The translations under genes were made by a program, and so were the position numbers. Shown in pieces: positions 48,541 to 56,094 of a DNA stretch of 64,000 bases (positions are counted from its first letter, which is position 1; each line of letters begins with the position of its first letter). The stretch spans positions 66,943 through 130,942 of the forward strand of contig JBCAXE010000002.1 of NCBI GenBank assembly GCA_038534195.1, written 5' to 3'. Source of the DNA: JAJFFW01 sp038534195. GTDB lineage: Bacteria > Pseudomonadota > Alphaproteobacteria > Caulobacterales > Parvularculaceae. Under the pieces are notes generated by a model. It made no database searches. It saw only the letters and a program-made list of their open reading frames with translations, and had not been told where the DNA came from.

Positions 48541-49704
48541 ATGGCCGTTGGTGAAACTTCGCGTCTGAAGCAATTGATCGCCGTCGCGCAAGAAGGATCG
48601 AGCGACCGCCGCCGCGATCTTTTGCGCGAGATCACGGATGTGTTCATGGCCGCGCCCGACCGCTATACGTCGAGCGAAATGCAGCATTTCGACGTGATCA
48701 TGTCGAAAGTCACCGAAAGCGTCGAGGTGTCGCTGCGGCGGGAGATTTCTGAAAAACTCGCCGACGTCCCCGAAGCGCCGCGCGGTCTGGTGCGCCAACT
48801 CGCCCATGACGACGTCTCCGTCGCAGAACCGATCCTGAAACGCTCGCAAGCGTTGACCGAAGAAGATCTGATCCGCGTCATCCGTCAGCGCGGACAGGGC
48901 CACATGAAGGCCATCACCGAGCGCCGCGAGGTGCCCGAAAACGTTTCTTCCGAACTGGTCGAACGCGGCGACAAGGAAGTGCTTGTTTCTCTCGCGAAGA
49001 ACCGCGGCGCGAAACTCAACAATGATTCCATGGAAAAGCTGGTGGAGCATTCGCGCTCAATCAGCGAGCTGCAGGCGCCGATGGCGAACCGTTACGATCT
49101 GCCGCCGCAGCTTCTGACGCAGATGTACTTTTTCGTCTCATCCGCTCTGAAGAAAGAAATTCTGCGCCGCTCCGACCTTCTTGATCCGGCGATCATTGAC
49201 GAAGCCGTCAACGCCAACCGCACGAAAATTCTGAGCACGGCCGTCACTGAAGCGCAGTCGGAAGTTGATAGCGCCCAAAAGTTTGTTCGTGATCGCATCA
49301 ACTCGAACACACTCAATGAGAGCCTTCTGAAAGAGTTGATCGAAATTCGCCGCACAACGGAATTCCTGTTGGCATTCTCACATTATATCGGCGTCGACAC
49401 CTCCACCGCCCAGCGGATCATGAAGGACCGCTCATGGGAGTCGCTCGCCATCTCCTGCCGCGCAGCGGGTCTTGAGCGCTCCACCTTTGCGAAGATCGTC
49501 TTCGGTCTGCAGAAAAGCCCGGAAGAGCAGACAAAAGCCCTGCGCATCCTCGATCTCTATTTGAAAATCCCGCAGGAAGCCGCTGAACGCGTCATGCGTT
49601 TCTGGCGCGTGCGCGCGCAATCGGCCGGCGCGGAAGAAAAGCGCAAAAAGAAATCACCGATCTACGCCGCCGGCGACCAAAAGAAAGCCGCCGCGGCCCG
49701 CTAG
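48541..49704 (+). CDS. DUF2336 domain-containing protein
   Basis: A 387-residue, largely helical protein of the DUF2336 family, common in alphaproteobacteria and without an established function. HEAT-like helical repeats are suggested by LVRQLAHDDVSVAEPILKRS and LVERGDKEVLVSLAKNRG. Helical segments continue to about residue 365 and the C-terminus is lysine/glutamate-rich (EEKRKKKSPIYAAG). No signal peptide or membrane span is present. I chose ATG 48541 over a TTG 39 bases upstream because the TTG frame adds a segment unlike the family; AGAGG lies 11 bases upstream. The gene is convergent with metH, 37 bases apart. Confidence 0.88.
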   Translation: MAVGETSRLKQLIAVAQEGSSDRRRDLLREITDVFMAAPDRYTSSEMQHFDVIMSKVTESVEVSLRREISEKLADVPEAPRGLVRQLAHDDVSVAEPILKRSQALTEEDLIRVIRQRGQGHMKAITERREVPENVSSELVERGDKEVLVSLAKNRGAKLNNDSMEKLVEHSRSISELQAPMANRYDLPPQLLTQMYFFVSSALKKEILRRSDLLDPAIIDEAVNANRTKILSTAVTEAQSEVDSAQKFVRDRINSNTLNESLLKELIEIRRTTEFLLAFSHYIGVDTSTAQRIMKDRSWESLAISCRAAGLERSTFAKIVFGLQKSPEEQTKALRILDLYLKIPQEAAERVMRFWRVRAQSAGAEEKRKKKSPIYAAGDQKKAAAAR

Positions 49705-49741
49705 AGGGCGTGACTTAAAGTCTTCAATTTCACCCCACTCC

Positions 49742-52402
49742 TCAAGCCGCGATCCCCGGCTCGTAGGCGAGGATCGGCGAGAGCCAGCGTTCGGCTTCCG
49801 CGAGCGCCATGCCTTTGCGGCGCGCATAGTCCGCCACCTGATCTTCCGCAATCTGGCCCACGCCGAAATAGAGCGATTGCGGGTGGCTGAAATAGAGCCC
49901 GCTCACCGACGCCGGCGGCGTCATGGCGAAGCTTTCTGTCAGCGTCATTTGCGCATTTTCGGTTGCGCTTAAAAGCTCAAAGAGCGTTTCCTTCTCGGTA
50001 TGGTCCGGTTGCGCCGGATAGCCGGGCGCGGGGCGAATGCCCTGATATTTCTCCGCGATAAGGGCTTCGGGATCGAGCGCTTCATCAGCGGCGTATCCCC
50101 AGAATTCGCGGCGGGCGCGCATATGAAGATGTTCCGCAAAGGCCTCCGCGAACCGGTCGGCGAGCGCTTTGGCCATGATTGATGAATAATTATCGTTGGC
50201 GTCGTCGAAGGAAGCAGCCAACGCCTGTTCCCCAACCCCGGCTGTCACCGCGAAGGCGCCCACATAGTCGGCTTTGCCGCTTTCCACCGGCGCGACAAAA
50301 TCGGCGATGCAATAATTCGGCGCGCCATTGTCGCGCTTGGCGATTTGCTGGCGCAGCCCATGGAAGCGCTTCAGTTCTGTGTCGCGTTTTTCATCCGTAA
50401 AGAGAACGATATCGTCGCCGTCGCTGTTCGCCGGCCAGAATCCGCATACGCCATGGGCGGTCAGTAGCTTTTCATCAAGAATGCGTGCGAGCATCGCTTG
50501 CGCATCCGCAAACAGGGCGCGCGCAGGTTCCCCAACGATTTCGTCATCGAGGATGCGCGGATATTTGCCCGCCAGCTCCCAGGAGGCGAAGAACGGCGTC
50601 CAGTCGATATAATCCGTGAGCGTTCTTAAATCATAGTCCCGCAGCGTCTTCACGCCCGTAAACGCCGGCGCCGGCGGCGTGTAGGCGCGCCAGTCGATCA
50701 CCGGCTTTTTGGCGCGCGCCTCATCAAGGCTCAGCCGCGGATTGCGCGCCGCGCCCTTTTCATGTTGCGTGCGGACTTTTTCGTAATCCGTCCTGATGTC
50801 ATCAAGATAGGCGACGCGCTTGTCGTCGGAGATCAGCGAGCCGGCGACACCGACCGCCCGGCTGGCGTCGGTCACATAGACGACGCCGTGATCATAGTTC
50901 GGCGCAATTTTCACCGCCGTATGGGCGCGGCTGGTTGTGGCGCCGCCGATCAAAAGCGGGATATTGAAATCCTGGCGCTTCATCTCCGAGGCCACATGGC
51001 GCATTTCATCGAGGCTCGGCGTAATTAGACCGGAAAGCCCGATGATATCCACCTGATGTTTTTTCGCTTCCTCAAGAATTGTCGCCGTCGGCACCATGAC
51101 GCCGAGATCCACCACCTCATAATTGTTACACTGAAGAACCACGCCGACAATGTTTTTGCCGATGTCATGGACGTCGCCTTTTACGGTGGCGAGAAGGATC
51201 TTGCCGTTGGCCTGGCCCTGGGTTAGCCCCTGCTCTTCCTTTTCCTTCTCCATGAAGGGGGTGAGATACGCCACCGCCTGCTTCATGACACGAGCCGACT
51301 TCACCACTTGCGGGAGGAACATCTTGCCCGCTCCGAAGAGATCGCCAACGACGTTCATGCCGTCCATCAACGGACCTTCGATCACGTAGAGCGGACGCCC
51401 CAATTTTTCGCGCGCCTCTTCCGTGTCTTCGACGATATATTTGTTGACGCCTTTGACGAGCGCGTGGCGCAGGCGTTCTTCCACCGGCGCTTCGCGCCAG
51501 GAGAGGTCTTCTTCCTGCTTTTTACCGGCCGCGCCGCGATATTGTTCGGCCACGTCCAACAACCGCTCGGTGGCGTCGGCGCGCCGGTTCAGGATAACGT
51601 CTTCAACGGGATCGCGCAGGTCAGACTTGATCTCGTCATAGATCGCGAGCTGGCCCGCATTGACGATCCCCATATCCATGCCAGCCTTGATGGCGTGATA
51701 GAGAAACACCGAATGCATCGCCTCGCGCACGGGCTCATTGCCCCGAAACGAAAACGAAATATTGGAGACGCCGCCGGAAATCTTCGCCCCCGGACAAACG
51801 TCCTTGATGCGTTTTGTCGCCTCGATGAAGTCGACCGCATAATTGTCATGCTCTTCAATGCCGGTGGCGACAGCAAAAATGTTCGGATCGAAGATGATAT
51901 CCTGAGGGTTGAAGCCGGCTTTCTGGGTCAGGAGATCATAGGAGCGCTTGCAGATTTCCACCTTGCGGTCGGCGATGTCCGCCTGGCCGTCTTCGTCGAA
52001 CGCCATGACCACGGTCGCCGCGCCATAGCGCATGATCTTTTTGGCGTACTCGAGAAACGGCGCCTCGCCCTCTTTGAGCGAAATCGAATTGACGATGGCT
52101 TTGCCCTGAACATTTTGCAGCCCGGCCTCGATCACTTCCCACTTCGATGAGTCGATCATGATCGGCACGCGCGAGATGTCCGGCTCGGAGGCGATCAGCC
52201 GCAGGAAATGCGTCATGGCGGCGACGCCGTCGAGCATCCCCTCATCCATGTTGATATCGATGATCTGGGCGCCGTTTTCCACTTGCTGGCGCGCCACGGT
52301 GAGCGCTTCCTCGTAGCGATCTTCCTTGATCAGCTTGCGGAATTTCGCCGAGCCGGTGACATTGGTCCGCTCGCCGATATTGACGAATGTGGGAGTACTC
52401 AT
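49742..52402 (-). CDS. metH: Cobalamin-dependent methionine synthase, MetH C-terminal modules
   Basis: Transfers a methyl group from 5-methyltetrahydrofolate to cobalamin for methionine synthesis. This 886-residue form starts at the folate-binding module (about 1-300, VNIGERTNVTGSAKFRKLI, DINMDEGMLDG). The cobalamin module follows (about 320-560, with the B12-ligand GDVHDIGKNIVG) and then the reactivation module (about 590-886, SAM-binding, GYPAQPDHTEK). The N-terminal homocysteine-binding barrel of full-length MetH (about 1200 residues) is absent and must be encoded elsewhere; such split MetH is usual in many alphaproteobacteria. Its start overlaps the metF stop (ATGA). Confidence 0.96.
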   Translation of the reverse strand: MSTPTFVNIGERTNVTGSAKFRKLIKEDRYEEALTVARQQVENGAQIIDINMDEGMLDGVAAMTHFLRLIASEPDISRVPIMIDSSKWEVIEAGLQNVQGKAIVNSISLKEGEAPFLEYAKKIMRYGAATVVMAFDEDGQADIADRKVEICKRSYDLLTQKAGFNPQDIIFDPNIFAVATGIEEHDNYAVDFIEATKRIKDVCPGAKISGGVSNISFSFRGNEPVREAMHSVFLYHAIKAGMDMGIVNAGQLAIYDEIKSDLRDPVEDVILNRRADATERLLDVAEQYRGAAGKKQEEDLSWREAPVEERLRHALVKGVNKYIVEDTEEAREKLGRPLYVIEGPLMDGMNVVGDLFGAGKMFLPQVVKSARVMKQAVAYLTPFMEKEKEEQGLTQGQANGKILLATVKGDVHDIGKNIVGVVLQCNNYEVVDLGVMVPTATILEEAKKHQVDIIGLSGLITPSLDEMRHVASEMKRQDFNIPLLIGGATTSRAHTAVKIAPNYDHGVVYVTDASRAVGVAGSLISDDKRVAYLDDIRTDYEKVRTQHEKGAARNPRLSLDEARAKKPVIDWRAYTPPAPAFTGVKTLRDYDLRTLTDYIDWTPFFASWELAGKYPRILDDEIVGEPARALFADAQAMLARILDEKLLTAHGVCGFWPANSDGDDIVLFTDEKRDTELKRFHGLRQQIAKRDNGAPNYCIADFVAPVESGKADYVGAFAVTAGVGEQALAASFDDANDNYSSIMAKALADRFAEAFAEHLHMRARREFWGYAADEALDPEALIAEKYQGIRPAPGYPAQPDHTEKETLFELLSATENAQMTLTESFAMTPPASVSGLYFSHPQSLYFGVGQIAEDQVADYARRKGMALAEAERWLSPILAYEPGIAA

Positions 52403-53286
52403 GCGGCGGCGTCCGTTTCCTTTTGCGCCGCCGGTTTCTTCGGCCTCACGCCCAGCATATGGCAGAGCGCGTAAGACATGTCGTCGCGGTTCAGCGTGTA
52501 AAAATGAAAATGCTTAACCCCGTGCTCAGCGAGATCGAGGCATTGTTCGGCGGCGACCGTCGCGGCGATCAGCGCGCGCGTTTCCGGCTCGTCATCGAGA
52601 TTTTGGAAGAGCTTTACAAGCCGTCCGGGGATCGTCGCCCCGCAGACGTCCGCCATTTTGCGCAAGCCGTTGAAATTCGTCACCGGCATCACGCCCGGCA
52701 CGATCGGGATATCGATCCCGGCGTCGCGCACCGCGTCGAGATACCGAAGGTATACGGAATTATCATAGAAGAACTGCGTAATGGCGCGCGTGGCGCCATT
52801 GTCGATTTTCTGTTTCAACAACTCGATATCAGCCTTCATCGACGGCGAGTCCGGGTGTTTTTCCGGATAGCAGCCGACGGTGATTTCAAAATCAGCGATG
52901 GCGCGCGCGCCGGCCGCGAGTTCGGCCGCATTCGCATAACCGCCCGGATGCGGCGTATAGGGCTCGCCCGCCCCGCCCGGCGGATCGCCCCGCAGGGCCA
53001 CAATATGTTTGACGCCCGCATCCCAATAGTCGCGCAGAACCGTGTCGATCTCTTCTTTGGTAGCGGCGACGCAGGTCAGGTGCGCGGCGACGTTCAACCC
53101 TTTTTCCTTGGTGATGCGCGAGACCGTCTCATGGGTGCGCTCACGCGTTGATCCCCCCGCCCCATAAGTGACAGAGACAAAGTCCGGCGCCAGCGGGGCC
53201 AGCTTGTCCACCGACGCCCAGAGCCGCTGCTCCATTTTCGGCGTCTTCGGCGGGAAGAATTCAAACGAGACATGCAAGTCAGACAT
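52399..53286 (-). CDS. metF: 5,10-Methylenetetrahydrofolate reductase
   Basis: Reduces methylene-THF to 5-methyl-THF, the methyl donor used by MetH. The 295-residue TIM-barrel flavoprotein has SFEFFPPKTPKMEQRLW at the N-terminus, FVSVTYGAGGSTRERTHET, VAALRGDPPGG-like (IVALRGDPPGG) and ITQFFYDNSVYLRYLDAVRDAGIDIPIVPGVMP, all diagnostic. It lies 11 bases after the ArsR-methyltransferase regulator and overlaps metH by four bases, so the three genes form one operon. The folate cycle and methionine synthesis are thus regulated together. Confidence 0.97.
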   Translation of the reverse strand: MSDLHVSFEFFPPKTPKMEQRLWASVDKLAPLAPDFVSVTYGAGGSTRERTHETVSRITKEKGLNVAAHLTCVAATKEEIDTVLRDYWDAGVKHIVALRGDPPGGAGEPYTPHPGGYANAAELAAGARAIADFEITVGCYPEKHPDSPSMKADIELLKQKIDNGATRAITQFFYDNSVYLRYLDAVRDAGIDIPIVPGVMPVTNFNGLRKMADVCGATIPGRLVKLFQNLDDEPETRALIAATVAAEQCLDLAEHGVKHFHFYTLNRDDMSYALCHMLGVRPKKPAAQKETDAAA

Positions 53287-53297
53287 GGGATGACCCT

Positions 53298-54293
53298 TTA
53301 AGCGACGCGCGACTTGCGCAATTGTTGAACGGCCCCGGAGGCTTCACACATCCAGATTTTGACGGTGAGCTTTTTGGGGTTTTGTTTTTCCGGCGCCAGC
53401 GTGACCGTCTCAGCGAGTTTCAAGGACGCGGCGCGGCACCATTCACTCACCTCGCCGTCGGAAAAACCGAGGCGGCGATGGGCGTGATCGTCGCGCAAAA
53501 ATTCCAGCTCGTGCGGCGCGAAATCGGAGATAATCAACCGGCCGCCCGGCTTGATAAGACGTGAGGCTTCCTGCACGGCGGCGGACGGGTCGGCGAGGAA
53601 GTGTAAAACCTGGTGTATACAGACGATATCAGCGCTCCCCGCTTCAAGCGGCAGGGCGTAAAGGTCGCCATGGCGCACTTGCGCGTGGTCGACGCCCGCC
53701 TCTTCGAGGTTCGCGCGCGCCACCGACAACATCTCGTGGGAAAGATCGAACCCGACGCCCGCGCGATAGAGCGGCGCGAACAGCTCCAGCATGCGCCCGG
53801 TCCCGGTTCCGATATCGATGAACATATCGACTTTCTCATCGCCGAGGAGCACGCGCATTTGCTGTTCGATATCAGAATCCGGCAGGTGCAGCCGCCGCAC
53901 CTTATCCCAGTCGCCGGCGTTCTTTTCGAAATACGCCGCCGCCGTGGCCGCGCGGGCCTGACGCGATTGCTCAAAACGTTCGCGGTCGCGCGCGATCAGA
54001 CGATCGTCCGCGTCGCGCAACGCCGTCAGCGCCTGGTTGATGGCGTCGATATCCGCGCCGCGCCCAGCGTCGGTCCTGTTGGCGCGGTAAAACATCCATG
54101 AGCCCTCACGGTAGCGCTCTACCATCCCGGCGTCGGCGAGAATCTTCAGATGGCGGCTCACGCGCGGCTGGCTCTGTCCTAGAATCTGGGTGATTTCCGT
54201 GACGGTCAGCTCCCCGCGCAGCAACAGGACCATGATGCGCAGGCGCGTCTCTTCCCCGACAGCGCGAAACATATTGAGTGTGGCGTCCAGCAT
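53298..54293 (-). CDS. ArsR-type regulator fused to a SAM-methyltransferase domain (SahR-like)
   Basis: A 331-residue fusion. The N-terminal ArsR winged helix (about residues 10-95, ETRLRIMVLLLRGELTVTEITQILGQSQPRVSRHLKILADAGMV) lacks the arsenic-type cysteine motif. A linker follows, then a class I methyltransferase fold (about 150-250, DIGTGTGRMLELF, VGFDLSHEMLSVAR, LIKPGGRLIISD). Such fusions precede metF/metH in alphaproteobacteria and resemble the SahR regulators, which sense S-adenosylhomocysteine; that ligand is inferred here. A 22-bp dyad (54318-54339) 25 bases upstream of its start is the likely operator. It heads the metF-metH operon. Confidence 0.9.
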   Translation of the reverse strand: MLDATLNMFRAVGEETRLRIMVLLLRGELTVTEITQILGQSQPRVSRHLKILADAGMVERYREGSWMFYRANRTDAGRGADIDAINQALTALRDADDRLIARDRERFEQSRQARAATAAAYFEKNAGDWDKVRRLHLPDSDIEQQMRVLLGDEKVDMFIDIGTGTGRMLELFAPLYRAGVGFDLSHEMLSVARANLEEAGVDHAQVRHGDLYALPLEAGSADIVCIHQVLHFLADPSAAVQEASRLIKPGGRLIISDFAPHELEFLRDDHAHRRLGFSDGEVSEWCRAASLKLAETVTLAPEKQNPKKLTVKIWMCEASGAVQQLRKSRVA

Positions 54294-54317
54294 CAGCGGC
54301 CTTCAAAATTCCGATGA

Positions 54318-54339
54318 CATATAAACATATCTTTATATG
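54318..54339. promoter_or_regulatory. 22-bp perfect-arm dyad, candidate operator of the ArsR/SahR-like regulator
   Basis: CATATAAA-N6-TTTATATG, two perfect 8-base inverted arms in an AT-rich patch 25 bases before the regulator's start codon. It resembles AT-rich ArsR/SahR-type operators. The plus-strand mlaA gene starts about 180 bases on its other side, so mlaA might also be affected. Confidence 0.65.
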
Positions 54340-54516
54340 ATATGCAATAAACGCGCCCGCCAAACCGCGGCCCACACGGTTAACAAAAGCTTCACGCGTT
54401 TTTGTGGTAATCGCGGCAGAATATTGGACGATATCGCCGGTCAGGCGGGTTCCGCTCGCCCCAGAAACGACATATCTGAGAAGCAGAGTTGCGGACACGA
54501 AAAGGGGATCAAGCCC

Positions 54517-55350
54517 ATGGCAGGGTTGAGTAAAAAGTGGAGCGCCGCTGCAGCGGCGTTGGCGGTAGCGGCGACTGCGCCCGGCGCGGCGTCGGCGCAA
54601 ATCTACACCTCCATTGCGCAACTCTCCGGCGCTATTGAGCCTGAAGATGTGAGCGTCGCGGCCGCGCCCGACACCGCCGGGGTGTATGACCCATGGGAGG
54701 GGCTCAACCGCAAAATGTTCGCCGTTAACACCTTCCTCGACGACAATCTCCTGGTGCCGGCGTCAAAGGGCTATCGCGCAGTGACGCCGAAAGCCGGCCG
54801 GCGCGGCATCCGCAAATTTCTCGCGAACCTTCGCAGCCCCGGCATTTTCGTGAACGACCTCCTGCAGGGAGAATTCAAGCGCGCCGGCCAGACGCTCTCG
54901 CGCTTCGTTGTCAACTCCACGATCGGCGCCGGCGGCTTCGCCGATCCCGCGACGATTATGGGCGTGCCCGGACATAATGAGGATTTCGGCCAAACGCTCG
55001 CGGTCTGGGGCGTGCCATCCGGTCCGTATACGTTCTTTCCGCTGCTCGGCCCCGGCACGATCCGCAGCGGCGTCGGCGCCGCGGCGCAGATTGGTCTGAC
55101 GCCGCTCACTTATGTGGACACGCCGCCGGCCAACATTACGCAATATACAACCGCCGGCGTCGGCGCCTTGTCGGCGCGCGAGCCGCTCATTGAGCCGCTT
55201 GAAGACATTAGAGCGAATTCACTTGATTACTACGCCTCATTCCGCAGCTTCTACCTGCAGGCGCGCAAACGCGAGATCGCGAACGGGCGCACCAGTTTTG
55301 AAGATCTGCCGGATATCGGCGACTTTGAGGAATTTGATGAGCTTGAATAA
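54517..55350 (+). CDS. mlaA: MlaA-family (VacJ) phospholipid-transport protein
   Basis: MlaA sits in the outer membrane and removes misplaced phospholipids from its outer leaflet, passing them to MlaC. The 277-residue product has a signal peptide (GLSKKWSAAAAALAVAATAPGAASA, cleavage before QIY) and the MlaA core: YDPWEGLNRKMFAVNTFLDD, NDLLQGEFKRAGQTLSRFVVN and TVGAGGFADPA-like STIGAGGFADPA, then GVPSGPYTFFPLLGPGTIR. Unlike most MlaA proteins it has no lipobox cysteine. I chose ATG 54517 (AAAGGGG upstream); a longer frame adds 60 residues without a signal. mlaC follows after 22 bases. Confidence 0.93.
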   Translation: MAGLSKKWSAAAAALAVAATAPGAASAQIYTSIAQLSGAIEPEDVSVAAAPDTAGVYDPWEGLNRKMFAVNTFLDDNLLVPASKGYRAVTPKAGRRGIRKFLANLRSPGIFVNDLLQGEFKRAGQTLSRFVVNSTIGAGGFADPATIMGVPGHNEDFGQTLAVWGVPSGPYTFFPLLGPGTIRSGVGAAAQIGLTPLTYVDTPPANITQYTTAGVGALSAREPLIEPLEDIRANSLDYYASFRSFYLQARKREIANGRTSFEDLPDIGDFEEFDELE

Positions 55351-55372
55351 GCCTCCACACGAGGACAGCGCC

Positions 55373-56011
55373 ATGAAATTAACCGCAACGCCCCTCACCC
55401 GCCGCCGCGCGCTCGCCTACTCCGGCGCCGGGCTCGTCGCGCTCGCCGCCATGACCGCGCCGGCGCGCGCGAACGATGAAGCCGAGACCTATGTGGCCGC
55501 AATCCTTGAAGAAGCGAACGCCTTTTCCGACGAGGACGAGCCCACGCGCTTTGCGAAAATCGAAATCCTTGTCGACCGCCATGTGGACATGCGCCGTGTC
55601 GGCCGCTTCGTGCTCGGACAATATGCGCGCCGGATGACGCCCGCGCAGGAGACGCAATATCAGCCGCTCTTCCGGCGCTACGCGACGCAGGTCTATCAGA
55701 AGGTCCTGTCCGAATATGGCGGTCAGAAACTCGAAGTGACCGACAGCGTCGTGCGCTCGCCGCGCGATATCATTGTCAACTCGCGCATTAAAGATGCGCG
55801 GCCTGGCGAACGCTTCGCTGAGGTCACATTTTCCTGGCGTGTCTATGTGAGCCGCGACGGGGAAATGTCCGTCTTCGACGCCGCCGCCGACGGCGTCTGG
55901 CTCGCCATCGAACAACGCGGCCAGTTCACCTCCATCATCGCCAATAATGGCGGCGGCGAAGCCGGCGTCGAAGCCCTCCTCGCTGACTTAAGGGAAAAGG
56001 TCGGCGCTTAG
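55373..56011 (+). CDS. mlaC: MlaC-family phospholipid-binding protein
   Basis: MlaC is a periplasmic carrier that shuttles phospholipids between MlaA and the inner-membrane MlaFEDB ABC complex. The 212-residue product has an N-terminal signal that looks Tat-like (PLTRRRALAYSGAGLVALAAMTAPARA, twin arginine followed by a hydrophobic core). The MlaC fold follows, with VDRHVDMRRVGRFVLGQYARRMT, FRRYATQVYQKVLSEYGGQKLEV and EVTFSWRVYVS. The ATG is preceded by GAGGACAGCGCC. Cognate mlaFED genes are not in the window. A strong terminator follows at 56042-56078. Confidence 0.92.
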   Translation: MKLTATPLTRRRALAYSGAGLVALAAMTAPARANDEAETYVAAILEEANAFSDEDEPTRFAKIEILVDRHVDMRRVGRFVLGQYARRMTPAQETQYQPLFRRYATQVYQKVLSEYGGQKLEVTDSVVRSPRDIIVNSRIKDARPGERFAEVTFSWRVYVSRDGEMSVFDAAADGVWLAIEQRGQFTSIIANNGGGEAGVEALLADLREKVGA

Positions 56012-56041
56012 GGCCCGCCAATTAATCCTGTTACAGACAAG

Positions 56042-56078
56042 AAAAAACCCTCCGGCCAAAACCGGAGGGTTTTTTTTA
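56042..56078. terminator. Bidirectional intrinsic terminator between mlaC and the TonB receptor
   Basis: CCCTCCGG / CCGGAGGG stem with CAAAA loop flanked by AAAAAA on one side and TTTTTTTT on the other, so it can end transcripts from both strands. Both genes are convergent here. Confidence 0.92.
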
Positions 56079-56094
56079 AGTGAGAGAGCGTGCA

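Noticed and set aside
54337..54516. Longer 5' extension of mlaA from 54337
   Set aside because: It overlaps the AT-rich operator region and places 60 unrelated residues before a normal signal peptide. ATG 54517 has a ribosome-binding site and the signal.
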